DNA of 64,000 nt from Betaproteobacteria bacterium (lineage in GTDB: Bacteria > Pseudomonadota > Gammaproteobacteria > Burkholderiales > SG8-39): positions 1 to 64,000 of the forward strand of contig SCTX01000050.1 in the NCBI GenBank assembly GCA_004298385.1, written 5' to 3'. The position numbers were made by a program, and so were the translations under genes. A model generated the notes under the pieces. The model made no database searches and was not told the DNA's origin. It worked only from the letters and a program-made list of their open reading frames with translations. Of this stretch, positions 50,420 through 58,549 are shown one piece after another; position 1 is the stretch's first letter, and the number at the start of each line of letters is the position of its first letter.

Positions 50420-51307
50420 ATGGAAGTGATCGACACGCCCAAGCGCGTCAGCAAGGTCGGCACCCTGGCGCAGGCCGCCGCGCTGATCGCCGACGGCAGC
50501 ACGCTTGCCTTCGGCGGCATTCATTCGCACAACGGGCCGATGGCGCTGATCCGCGAGATCGTCCGCCGCGGCGCCAAGGGACTCAAGCTCATTGCCAACG
50601 TCAGCGCCGGCATGCCGGCCGATCTGCTGGTCGGCGCCGGCTGCGTCGACACGCTTACCGTATGCTACGTCGGCCTCGAGCACCTGGGCATGGCGCCGCG
50701 TTACCGCAAGGCGGCCGAAGAAAAACGCATCAAGGTCATCGACGGCGACGAGATCTACTACGTGCTGGGGTTGAAGGCCGGCGCGCTGGGCCTGCCCTTC
50801 GTGCCCTACCCGCCCGGCCACGAGGCGCGCGACAACCCCAAGTACGAGCCCACCTACAAGCGCACCACCGACCCATATACCGGGCGCGAGATCATCGTCT
50901 CGCCCGCGATCGCGCCCGACGTCGGAATCATTCACGCGGCCAAGTGCGATCCCTACGGCAATGTTGTGCACCTCGGCTCGGTGGTGGCCGACGACCTGAT
51001 CGCCAAGGCCTCGCGCCGCACTATCGTGACCACCGAGGAGATCGTGACGCTGGAGAGCATTCAGGCCGACCCGAAGCGCACCAGCATTCCCGGCCACTAC
51101 ATCGACATGGTGGTCAAGGTGCCCTATGGCGCGCATCCGCTGTCGTGTCACGGCGTCTACAACCACGACGAGCCGGCGCTGATCGACTACCGCGATGCCG
51201 ACATCGACACGTACCTGCGCGACTTCGTGTTCGGGCCCGGGGATCACTTCGCCTACCTGGAGAAGTTCGGCATCGAACGCCTCCTGCACCTGCGCGAATC
51301 GATTTGA
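50420..51307 (+). CDS. Class I CoA-transferase-fold alpha subunit, IpdA/GctA-like
   Basis: The 295-aa subunit starts MEVIDTPKRVSKVGTLAQAA and has LAFGGIHSHNGPMALIREIV, GLEHLGMAPRYRKAAEE, AKCDPYGNVVHLG and ASRRTIVTTEEIVTLE. This is the GctA/IpdA fold. IpdA is the alpha chain of a hydrolase that opens the last steroid ring; GctA is the alpha chain of glutaconate CoA-transferase. Gene order (IpdC-like, alpha, beta) and the missing glutamate in the beta subunit favour the hydrolase. The substrate is probably a cyclic beta-keto acyl-CoA. Confidence 0.8.
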   Translation: MEVIDTPKRVSKVGTLAQAAALIADGSTLAFGGIHSHNGPMALIREIVRRGAKGLKLIANVSAGMPADLLVGAGCVDTLTVCYVGLEHLGMAPRYRKAAEEKRIKVIDGDEIYYVLGLKAGALGLPFVPYPPGHEARDNPKYEPTYKRTTDPYTGREIIVSPAIAPDVGIIHAAKCDPYGNVVHLGSVVADDLIAKASRRTIVTTEEIVTLESIQADPKRTSIPGHYIDMVVKVPYGAHPLSCHGVYNHDEPALIDYRDADIDTYLRDFVFGPGDHFAYLEKFGIERLLHLRESI

Positions 51308-51317
51308 GGAGCCCGGC

Positions 51318-52133
51318 ATGCCGACCACGACGACAGCGCAAGAGTATTCGATCGGTGAGATCATGGCCGTCGCGATCGCGCGCCAGATGAAGGAGCACGA
51401 CGGCGACTGGGCCGCGGTGGGCGCCTATTCGCAGTTGCCCGCGGCCGCACTGAAGCTGGCGCGCATCCTGTATGCGCCCAATCTGTGGTGGCTGGCCGGC
51501 GGGGGCGGCGCGATCAATTCGAGTTCCAGGCTGCAGACCTCGACCTCGGACCACCGTGTCCTGCGCGGCGCCGAGTACGTGATGAACATGGAGGACATCG
51601 TCGACATCGAGATGTGGCGCCACAACCGCGACAACGAGAAGATCGTGGCCGTGATCGGCGGCATCCAGATCGACAAATACGGCAGCAGCAACATGGTCTG
51701 CGTCGGCGATTACGCTTCGCCCAAGGTGCGCGGCGTGGGCACGGTCGGGCTGTGTTTCGGCGTGTCCTTCGGCATCCTCTACTTCTTTACCATGCACCAC
51801 AACCCGAAGATCTTCGTCGAGCAGGTGGATTTCATCAGTTCGCCCGGTCATACCGCCGAGCGCAAGAAGCACGTGCAATCGCTATGCGTCGGACCACGGC
51901 TCGTGTACTCGCCGCTGGGCGTGTTCGACTTCGCGCCCGAGACCGGAACCATGCGCATCCGCTCGCTGCATCCCGGCGTCAGCGTCGACGAGGTGCAGGC
52001 CAAGACCGGCTTCGAGCTCATCGTCCCCGCACGGATCGCGCTGACCGAGGCGCCCACGGCACGGGAACTCGCGCTGCTGCGCACCCAGGTCGATCCGGAC
52101 GGGCTACTAGGGAAGCTGCGCATCACGCGCTGA
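51318..52133 (+). CDS. Class I CoA-transferase-fold beta subunit, IpdB-like, catalytic Glu absent
   Basis: The 271-aa subunit begins MPTTTTAQEYSIGEIMAVAI and has WAAVGAYSQLPAAALKLAR, GVSFGILYFF and RIRSLHPGVSVDEVQAKTGF. In CoA-transferases a glutamate in the S-E-x-G region forms the CoA thioester. Here the region reads WWLAGGGGAINSSS (residues 57-70), with no glutamate. That loss is what separates IpdAB-type C-C hydrolases from true transferases. It is the last gene of the operon and starts 10 bp after the alpha subunit. Confidence 0.82.
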   Translation: MPTTTTAQEYSIGEIMAVAIARQMKEHDGDWAAVGAYSQLPAAALKLARILYAPNLWWLAGGGGAINSSSRLQTSTSDHRVLRGAEYVMNMEDIVDIEMWRHNRDNEKIVAVIGGIQIDKYGSSNMVCVGDYASPKVRGVGTVGLCFGVSFGILYFFTMHHNPKIFVEQVDFISSPGHTAERKKHVQSLCVGPRLVYSPLGVFDFAPETGTMRIRSLHPGVSVDEVQAKTGFELIVPARIALTEAPTARELALLRTQVDPDGLLGKLRITR

Positions 52134-52184
52134 AACGCGGGCGGCGCGCGGACTGGCGCGACCTGCGCCACTTGGCCGTTGCCG

Positions 52185-52264
52185 GGGGCAGCAAGCCCCG
52201 CTTTGCCTCCTTGCGTTTGAACCCGCCATGCGGGAGAGCGGCGTAACCCCCGCATTCTTGCGGG
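52185..52264. terminator. Cluster of three hairpins between convergent genes
   Basis: GGGGC/GCCCC (52185-52199), CCCGC/GCGGG (52222-52234) and CCCGCA/TGCGGG (52249-52264) lie between the end of the IpdB-like gene (+) and the MaoC gene (-). None has a long T-run. Together they probably stop both transcripts. Confidence 0.5.
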
Positions 52265-52266
52265 AT

Positions 52267-52752
52267 TCACGCGCCCGCAGCTTCCTTGGGCAGGAACGCG
52301 ATCGTCTCGGTGAAGTCGGCGATGGTCTCGCCGCGCTGGTTGATGAGGAGGTGCCGCAGGTCCACCAGGGTGTAGCCGCGCGAGGTGGTCGCGCGCAGCC
52401 ATGCTTCGCCCTCGACGTGGATCGTGTCGCCGGGGAACAGCGCGCCGCGCAGCCGTGCTTCGACGCCGGTCATGCCGCCGAACGGACCGGCGTCGCGGCC
52501 TTCGAGCACCGCATCGATGACGCCGGCCACCTGGGGCGCCACCAGGCCCATGCCGAGCGAGATGATCATCGGGCCGGGCGCGAAGCGGTCGCGGTGATCG
52601 CCCGCCATGTGAGTGCGGATATACTCCATGTCGATGAAGAAGGGCTCGTGCAGACCGATGACGTTGACGAAGGTCACGATGTCGGTCTCGGTGATGGTGC
52701 GCCGGTGCGACTTGAAGCGATGCACCTTGTTGCCCTGGGCCGGATGGGTCAT
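52267..52752 (-). CDS. MaoC-family hydratase
   Basis: The 161-aa hot-dog protein has VHRFKSHRRTITETDIVTFV, GLHEPFFIDMEYI, FAPGPMIISLGMG and LFPGDTIHVEGEAWLRA. The normal G-D-x-N-P-x-H is replaced by GLHEPFFID, so the catalytic Asp/His pair is not obvious, and it may be a partner subunit or bind rather than hydrate. GGAGACGACC precedes ATG 52752. It is divergent from the SDR at 52878. Confidence 0.8.
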   Translation of the reverse strand: MTHPAQGNKVHRFKSHRRTITETDIVTFVNVIGLHEPFFIDMEYIRTHMAGDHRDRFAPGPMIISLGMGLVAPQVAGVIDAVLEGRDAGPFGGMTGVEARLRGALFPGDTIHVEGEAWLRATTSRGYTLVDLRHLLINQRGETIADFTETIAFLPKEAAGA

Positions 52753-52877
52753 GTGGTCGTCTCCTTCATGGTTTGGTGTTGATGAAATTCGTCCGCTGCG
52801 GGCGATTCCGCTGTCCCGCCGGCCTGGATGCCCGGTACAATCGAGCCCGCACCCCACGCCACATAGGAGAACAAGGT

Positions 52878-53675
52878 ATGAACCCTGCACCCTCGCTTAG
52901 CGGCCGGATCGCCCTCGTCACCGGCGCCACGGCCTACATCGGCCGTGCCGTCGCCGTCGAACTGGCGCGGCGCGGAGCGCAGGTGGTGGTCAACGGCCGC
53001 GATCGCGCGGCCGGCGAAGCGGTAGTGGCTGAAATCGCGGCGAACGGCTGCGGCGCCGAGTTCGAGCAAGCCGACCTCGCCGACGCCGGCGCGGTGCGCG
53101 CCATGGTCGGCCGTGTCGCCGAGCGCCACGGCCGCCTCGACATCCTGGTGGCCAGCGGCGCCGGCGCGAGCGCCGATTCGCCGTCTTTCCGCCTGTTCAT
53201 GGAGATGGGCGGCGCCGATTTCGAGAACTACATCCGCGCCCATTGGCTCACGCGCGCGTTTGCGATCCAGGCTGCCGCTGCGGTGATGGGCCGCCACCGC
53301 CACGGCAAGATCGTCGCCATCGGCACCGACGCGGGCCGCGTGGCGACGGTCGGCGAATCCTTCATCGGCGGCGCCACCGGCGGCATGATGCAAATGTGTC
53401 GCGTACTGGCGCGTGAGCTGGGGCGCGACGGCATCCGCGTCAACGCGGTGGCGATGAGCTACGTCTGGGACGCCAAGCCGCGCTGGGGCCCGGGCTCGCC
53501 GGCGCTCGAAGGCGGTCATGGCAAGGGCATGATCGAGAATCTGCGCAAGCGCATGCTGTTCCCGGTGCATTGCCAGGACATCGCCAACGCGGCGGCTTTC
53601 TTTGCCGGCCCCGAATCCGATGCCGTCACCGGCCAGACGCTGAGCGTCAACGGCGGTTTGAGCACGCCGGGCTGA
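52878..53675 (+). CDS. Short-chain dehydrogenase/reductase
   Basis: The 265-aa SDR has the cofactor motif TGATAYIGRAVAVELARRG, NGRDRA, VASGAGASAD, and a C-terminal GQTLSVNGGL. The catalytic centre is unusual: the Ser position reads AIGTDAGRVATVGES and no normal Y-x3-K follows (FIGGATGGMMQ). The tyrosine and lysine therefore seem to be missing, so this may be a degenerate or non-dehydrogenase SDR. The intergenic 52753-52877 has a TACAAT (52837-52842) but no clear -35. Confidence 0.75.
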   Translation: MNPAPSLSGRIALVTGATAYIGRAVAVELARRGAQVVVNGRDRAAGEAVVAEIAANGCGAEFEQADLADAGAVRAMVGRVAERHGRLDILVASGAGASADSPSFRLFMEMGGADFENYIRAHWLTRAFAIQAAAAVMGRHRHGKIVAIGTDAGRVATVGESFIGGATGGMMQMCRVLARELGRDGIRVNAVAMSYVWDAKPRWGPGSPALEGGHGKGMIENLRKRMLFPVHCQDIANAAAFFAGPESDAVTGQTLSVNGGLSTPG

Positions 53676-53682
53676 CACGAGT

Positions 53683-53832
53683 TCAAGGCCGACCATGCTC
53701 GGCCTTGACGGCAGCGCGGTCCACCGGGAAGCCGCCGTCGACGATCACGGTCCGGCCGGCGAAGAGTCGCGCACGCAATACGCATTGATCGACAGCTTGA
53801 TTCAAAGCGTCCACTCCTCCGCTGGGTGTCAT
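53683..53832 (-). pseudogene. SDR deletion scar (49 codons)
   Basis: The ATG at 53832 overlaps the stop of the thioesterase gene (ATGA). After a short start (MTPSGGVDALNQAVDQ) the frame runs into FAGRTVIVDGGFPVDRAAVK, a typical SDR C-terminus (T-x-x-VDGG). The ~200 residues of cofactor and active-site sequence are missing. The leftover keeps its coupling to the upstream gene. Confidence 0.65.
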
Positions 53833-54263
53833 GCGCGGAGCATGAAGTTGCAATGGCCGAGCGCGATCGGTTTGTCGGGGCTCGACTGCCAGGCCTCGAT
53901 GCGCAGGTTGGCCACGCGCCGCCCCTGCTTGACCATCACCACGTTGGCATAGGTGTCTCGCGGGAGGCCGGTACGCAGGTAGTCGATGTTGAAGTCGATC
54001 GTTTTCGGCAGGGTCTGGGTGTCCATTTGCCAAAGGAGATAGAACATGCCCGCACACTCCATGAAACCGCCGGTCGCGCCGCCGTGCAAGGCGGGCAGGA
54101 CAGGGTTGCCGATCAGCTTCCGATCGAAAGGCAGGATGCAAGTGAACTCTTCACCCTTGATGTCGATGCGCAGATTCAGGAAGCGCGCATATGGAACCGA
54201 CTGCACCAGCGGGCCCCAGTCGTTGGATACCCTGCAACTGTTCGAAATATCGGCGAACTTCAT
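53829..54263 (-). CDS. PaaI-like hot-dog thioesterase (second of a pair)
   Basis: The 144-aa protein begins MKFADISNSCRVSNDWGPLV and has the thioesterase motif LHGGATGGFMECAGMF and INIDYLRTG-like FNIDYLRTGLPRDTY. It would hydrolyse a CoA thioester and so recycle CoA from stalled intermediates. The ATG overlaps the stop of the first thioesterase (ATGA), so the two are probably made together and may form a heteromer. Confidence 0.83.
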   Translation of the reverse strand: MKFADISNSCRVSNDWGPLVQSVPYARFLNLRIDIKGEEFTCILPFDRKLIGNPVLPALHGGATGGFMECAGMFYLLWQMDTQTLPKTIDFNIDYLRTGLPRDTYANVVMVKQGRRVANLRIEAWQSSPDKPIALGHCNFMLRA

Positions 54264-54730
54264 CGCGCAAGCTTTTCGTTGCTGATCAGCGTGGGCCCGT
54301 CGGTGAACATGAAGATGCCTACCGCGGTGGCTATCGGGTCGTCCGCCGACTCGTGATAGGCGCAGCCTCGGACGAAAGCCAGATCCGCCGTCATCTTGTA
54401 GCAAACCGCACCGCCCAGCACAGTTTTGTCGGGGGTAGCCGGCTTGAGATAGTCGATGCGCAGGTCCAGCGTCGCCATCAGCCGCTCCTGCGACAACTTC
54501 ATGAAGATCGAGAACCCGAAGGCCGCATCAAGCAAGGCCGTGATGACGCCGCCATGCAGCACGCGCGTATTCGGGTCGCCAACCAGATTGCGCGCGTATT
54601 CCACCTTCAGCACGCACCAGTCCGACCGCACCGAATGAGGCTGCAGCCCGAGCTCCCGGTTGTAGGGGGAAACATACTCGGACTTCTCCCAGAACTCGAC
54701 GAACGCCTCCAGGCTCATGGTTGGCGCCAT
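54260..54730 (-). CDS. PaaI-like hot-dog thioesterase (first of a pair)
   Basis: The 156-aa protein has VLHGGVITALLDAAFGFSIF with the HGG-x8-D pattern of PaaI-type thioesterases and LDLRIDYLKPATPDKTV. The catalytic Asp (LLDAAFG) is in place. Several ATGs are possible (54736, 54730, 54718); 54730 is given. It is a paralog of the following gene. Confidence 0.83.
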   Translation of the reverse strand: MAPTMSLEAFVEFWEKSEYVSPYNRELGLQPHSVRSDWCVLKVEYARNLVGDPNTRVLHGGVITALLDAAFGFSIFMKLSQERLMATLDLRIDYLKPATPDKTVLGGAVCYKMTADLAFVRGCAYHESADDPIATAVGIFMFTDGPTLISNEKLAR

Positions 54731-54794
54731 CAACACCTCCGCGCAGTCAAACCTGAGACGCCGGCCGCGCCAATCGGGAACGAAACGCTCATGT

Positions 54795-55940
54795 TCACAG
54801 CCGCTTGGCCACTTCTTCGAGCATCACCTCGGTGGCGCCGCCGCCGATGGCCTCGACCCGTGCATCGCGCACCATGCGCTCGATCGCGGCTTCGCGCATG
54901 TAGCCGAAGCCGCCGTGAAACTGCTGACAGTCGTACAGCACCTCGTTGACGAGTTCGCCGCACAAGGCCTTCACCATCGACACTTCCTTCACGCAGTCGC
55001 GGCCCTGGGCGTCCAGCCAGGCGGCGTGGTAGACGAGTTGCCGTGCGGCCTCGACCTCGGCGGCGCGCATTGCCAGCCGCTGGCGGATGACCTGCTTATC
55101 CCACAGCGTGGCTCCGAAAGCGCGGCGCTGGCGCACGTAGGCCAGCGTCAGTTCGATCGCGCGCGCCGCTTCGCCCATCGCCGCTGCGCCGATTACCATG
55201 CGCTCATTCTGGAAGTTGCGCATGATCTGGTAGAAGCCCTTGTTCTCCTGTCCCAGCAGGTTCTCGGCCGGGATGCGACAGTTCTCGAACACCAGCTCGG
55301 CGGTGTCGCTGCACAGCCAGCCGCTTTTCTTCAGCGCCCGCCCGACGCGGAACCCCGGCGTGCCCTTTTCGACGATGAAGATCGAAATGCCGCGCGAGCC
55401 CTTGGCTGTCGGGTCGGTCTTGGCGCCGACGAAATAGAGGTCGCCATGCACACCGTTGGTGATGAACATCTTGCTGCCGTCGAGCACCCAGTGCTCGCCG
55501 TCGCGTACCGCGCGGGTGCGAATGCCGGCCACGTCCGAGCCGGCGTCGGGCTCGGTGACGGCGATCGCGCAGATCTTGTCGCCGCGCGTGATCGCGGGCA
55601 GGTAGCGCGCGAGCTGCGCGGGAGTGCCGAAGTTCGCCAGATGGGGCGAGGCCATGTCGGTGTGTACCGTCACCGTCGCCGCGAAACCGCCGTAGGTCGA
55701 GCGGCCGAGTTCTTCGGCGAGGATTACGCTATATACCGTGTCAAGATCGGAGCCGCCGTACCGCTCGTCGTAGCGAATGCCCAGAAAGCCCAGTTCGCCC
55801 ATTTGGCGCAGCAGCGCGCGCGGCACCATGCCCGCCTCTTCCCACGGCGCTGCGTGAGGGACCACCTCCTGATCGACGAATCGGCGCAGGTTGTCGCGGA
55901 ACTGCCGGCGTTGCTCATCAAAGTAGATCGCTTCGTTCAT
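54795..55940 (-). CDS. Acyl-CoA dehydrogenase, helix-G glutamate type
   Basis: The 381-aa enzyme has NEAIYFDEQRRQFRDNLRRF at the start, AVTEPDAGSDVAGIRT, LDGSKMFITNGVHGD and RRAFGATLWDKQVIRQRLAM. The C-terminal site reads AIGGGATEVMLEE (no glutamate at the usual site), and helix G has FQNERMVIG with a glutamate. It is a relative of the AtuD-like enzyme at 48059. The ATG at 55940 shares a base with the stop of the biotin-carboxylase scar (TAATG). Confidence 0.87.
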   Translation of the reverse strand: MNEAIYFDEQRRQFRDNLRRFVDQEVVPHAAPWEEAGMVPRALLRQMGELGFLGIRYDERYGGSDLDTVYSVILAEELGRSTYGGFAATVTVHTDMASPHLANFGTPAQLARYLPAITRGDKICAIAVTEPDAGSDVAGIRTRAVRDGEHWVLDGSKMFITNGVHGDLYFVGAKTDPTAKGSRGISIFIVEKGTPGFRVGRALKKSGWLCSDTAELVFENCRIPAENLLGQENKGFYQIMRNFQNERMVIGAAAMGEAARAIELTLAYVRQRRAFGATLWDKQVIRQRLAMRAAEVEAARQLVYHAAWLDAQGRDCVKEVSMVKALCGELVNEVLYDCQQFHGGFGYMREAAIERMVRDARVEAIGGGATEVMLEEVAKRL

Positions 55941-56104
55941 TATTTCTCCTCGGACCGCATCATCAGCAACACCGCGCCGGCGCGCACCGTGTCGCCCTCG
56001 CAGCAGCGCAACCTGGTGACCCGGCCCGCCGCGGGCGCGGCCGGCGTGTGCCGAGACAGCGCGTTGCGGGCGGCCTCACCCAAGACCTTGCGGATCCGCT
56101 GCAC
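55940..56104 (-). pseudogene. Biotin carboxylase deletion scar (C-terminal half of the carrier domain)
   Basis: Just after the carboxyltransferase stop, a 54-codon frame (GTG 56104 possible start) ends GRVTRLRCCEGDTVRAGAVL and LMMRSEEK. That matches the end of a biotin carrier domain: compare GVVRSLSVQAGQMVERGLVV at the end of the biotin carboxylase at 23356. The biotin motif M-x-M-K-M and all the ATP-grasp sequence are missing. Carboxyltransferase followed directly by biotin carboxylase is the order at 26986-23356, so this is what is left of a second biotin carboxylase. The remnant stays coupled to the ACAD (TAATG). Confidence 0.72.
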
Positions 56105-56118
56105 GTCATGCGCCCCGG

Positions 56119-57726
56119 CTAGAAACGGAAAATGCCGAACGGCGTCGGTTTGGCGGCAGTGCGCGAGGCGAGGTCAAGCAACAGCCCCATCACGTCGCGC
56201 GTTTCCACCGGGTCGATAATACCGTCGACCCACAGGTTCGAGGAGAAGTTGGAGGCCGGCTGAAAGTCTTCGTAGATCTTGCGCACCGGAACTTTGAAGG
56301 CCTCTTCCTCCTCGGGCGTCCACTCGCGTCCTTCGGTCTTGTTGATCTGCTTGCGCACCAGCGCCAGCACGGTGGCCGCCTGCTCCGGACCCATGATGGC
56401 CGCGCGGCCGCTGGGCCATGCGAACATCGCCGTCGGGTTGAACGGGCGGCCGCACATCGCCAGGTAGCCGGCGCCGTAAGACGCGCCGATGATGATGGTG
56501 TACTTGGGCACGTTGGCCGACGCCATCGCCGTGATCATCTTGGCCCCGGCCTTGGCGATGCCGGCCTGCTCGGCGGCGCGACCGACCATGAAGCCGGTCA
56601 CGTCGGCCATGAACAGCAGCGGGATGTCGCGCTGGCAGCACAGGTCGATGAAGTGTGCCGCCTTCACCGCGCTGTCCGGGAACAGTACACCCTGGTTAGC
56701 GAGGATGCCGATCTCGTGGCCGTGGATGCGGGCAAAGCCGGTCAACAGGGTGTCGCCGTACATCGGCTTGAATTCCTGGAACCTGCTGTCATCGACGAAG
56801 CGCGCCAGGATCTCGCGCGTGTCGGTCGGGATCTTGGCGTCGCGGCTGATGATGCCGTGGATCTCGCGCGGGTCGCAACGCGGCGGCAAAGAGGGATGCC
56901 GCGTCCAGCGCGGCTTGGGCTGTTCGCCCAGGTCGCGCACGATCTCGCGCGTGATGGCCAGTGCGTGGCGGTCGTCCTCGGCAATGTGGTCGGTGACGCC
57001 ACTGACGCCGCAGTGCATCTTGGCGCCGCCCAGCGACTCGGCATCCACCGTTTCGCCGGTCGCGGCAAAAGTCAGCTCGGGGCCGCCCAGGTACATGTAG
57101 CCCTGCTCCTTGACGATCACCGCCTCGTCGCACAGCGCCGGAATGTACGCGCCGCCGGCCGTGCATGGCCCCATCACCACGGCAATCTGCTGGATGCCCT
57201 CGGCCGACATGCGCACCTGGTTGTTGAAGATGCTGCCGAACTGCCCGACGTCGGGAAAGATGTTCGTCATATCCGGAAGAAACGCCCCACCGCTGTCGAC
57301 CAGCGTGATGCAGGGCAGTCGATGCTGCCAGGCGATCTGCTGCGCGCGCACGTGTTTTTTGCAGGTCATGCCGTAATAGGTGCCGCCCTTCACGGTGGCG
57401 TCGTTGGCGATGATCATGCACGGGCGGCCCTGCACCAGGCCGATGCCGGTGATGATGCTGGCGCCCGGCGGCACGCCGTCATACAGGCCTTCGCCGGCGA
57501 GCATGCCGAACTCGAGGAAGGGCGACCCGGGATCGAGCAGCACTTCGACGCGATGACGCGGCAGGAACTTGTTGCGCGCAAGGTGCTTTTCGCGCGCTTT
57601 GGGCGGCCCGCCCGCAAGCGCCAGTTGACGGCGCTGTTGCAGGTCCGCGATCGCCGCCTCATAGGCCTCGCGGTTGAGCCGGAATTCATCGTCGGAGGTC
57701 GACGCGCGCGAGGAAAGAATGGTCAT
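56119..57726 (-). CDS. Acyl-CoA carboxylase beta subunit (carboxyltransferase), second complete copy
   Basis: The 535-aa protein is a close paralog of the one at 25379: VKGGTYYGMTCKKHVRAQ, GPCTAGGAYIPALCDEAVIV, ADVTGFMVGRAAEQAGIAKA, GASYGAGYLAMCGRPF, ending TPFGIFRF. All glycine-rich oxyanion segments are present, so it should be active if charged biotin is supplied. Its own biotin carboxylase is gone (scar at 55940), so it must use the one encoded at 23356 or another elsewhere. The ATG at 57726 gives the normal N-terminus. A different acyl-CoA preference from copy 1 is likely. Confidence 0.92.
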   Translation of the reverse strand: MTILSSRASTSDDEFRLNREAYEAAIADLQQRRQLALAGGPPKAREKHLARNKFLPRHRVEVLLDPGSPFLEFGMLAGEGLYDGVPPGASIITGIGLVQGRPCMIIANDATVKGGTYYGMTCKKHVRAQQIAWQHRLPCITLVDSGGAFLPDMTNIFPDVGQFGSIFNNQVRMSAEGIQQIAVVMGPCTAGGAYIPALCDEAVIVKEQGYMYLGGPELTFAATGETVDAESLGGAKMHCGVSGVTDHIAEDDRHALAITREIVRDLGEQPKPRWTRHPSLPPRCDPREIHGIISRDAKIPTDTREILARFVDDSRFQEFKPMYGDTLLTGFARIHGHEIGILANQGVLFPDSAVKAAHFIDLCCQRDIPLLFMADVTGFMVGRAAEQAGIAKAGAKMITAMASANVPKYTIIIGASYGAGYLAMCGRPFNPTAMFAWPSGRAAIMGPEQAATVLALVRKQINKTEGREWTPEEEEAFKVPVRKIYEDFQPASNFSSNLWVDGIIDPVETRDVMGLLLDLASRTAAKPTPFGIFRF

Positions 57727-57760
57727 ATACGCTGTTGCACCGATGCGTAAGGAGAAGTAC

Positions 57761-58549
57761 TCAAGACTTGAACACCGGCGCGCGGCGCGCTTCGAACGCG
57801 GCCAGGCCTTCGCTGACATCGTCGCTGAGCAGGGCTGCACTCACCAAGTCTTCCTCCAGCTTCAAACCCGCCTGCAGCGTGCCCTCGAGTCCCTGGCGCG
57901 CGAGCCGCTTCATCGCCGCGATGCCGACGCGGCTGCGCGTGGCGAGCTTGGTGCAGTACTCGAGCGCCGCATCGCCGAGCTGGCCGGGTTCGACCACGTA
58001 GTTCACCAGCCCCCATTGCAGCGCCGTATCGGCGTCGATCCAGCGCGCGCTGAAGAACAGGTCCAGACCTCGCCGCAGGCCGACGATGCGCGGGAAGCGC
58101 TGACTGCCGCCCCATCCCGGAATCAATCCGAATTGGGCATGCTGGTCGCCGATGCGTGCGTCACGGGCGGCAAAGATCACGTCGCAGGCGAGCATCAGTT
58201 CGCTGCCGCCGGCTAGGGCAAGGCCTTGGCATGCCGCGACGACCGGAAGATCGCTCGCCTCCAGGCGCTTGAGCACGCTGTGGCCATAACCGATAAAATG
58301 CTTCAGCTTGCCGGCATCGCCGCGCAGCGACATCACCTCGTCAAGATCGGCGCCGGTGCAGAAATGCTTGCCCTGCGCCCTGATCAGGATGACGCGCACG
58401 CCGGAGCCCGGCTGTTCGAACCCGTCGACGGCGGCCTCGATGGCCGCATGACACGCCAGCGACAGGCAATTGAATTTCTCGGGGCGCGCCAGTTCGATGA
58501 TGCCGACGGCCCCCAACCGGCTGAGGACTACGGGGGACGCCTGACTCAT
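57761..58549 (-). CDS. Enoyl-CoA hydratase (crotonase) family protein
   Basis: The 262-aa crotonase has the oxyanion holes HFCTGADLDEV and LALAGGSELMLACD (first glutamate present). In the second region, AQFGLIPGWGGSQR, glutamine stands where the second glutamate normally is. Single-glutamate crotonases can be isomerases or hydrolases. The start overlaps the stop of the upstream ACAD (ATGA). It ends ARRAPVFKS. With the carboxyltransferase downstream and the ACAD upstream it forms a dehydrogenase-hydratase-carboxylase set. Confidence 0.85.
   Translation of the reverse strand: MSQASPVVLSRLGAVGIIELARPEKFNCLSLACHAAIEAAVDGFEQPGSGVRVILIRAQGKHFCTGADLDEVMSLRGDAGKLKHFIGYGHSVLKRLEASDLPVVAACQGLALAGGSELMLACDVIFAARDARIGDQHAQFGLIPGWGGSQRFPRIVGLRRGLDLFFSARWIDADTALQWGLVNYVVEPGQLGDAALEYCTKLATRSRVGIAAMKRLARQGLEGTLQAGLKLEEDLVSAALLSDDVSEGLAAFEARRAPVFKS

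Noticed and set aside
54717-56219. A 500-codon plus-strand reading frame
   Set aside because: It lies antisense to an ACAD gene with full homology; the long frame is a result of high GC content.
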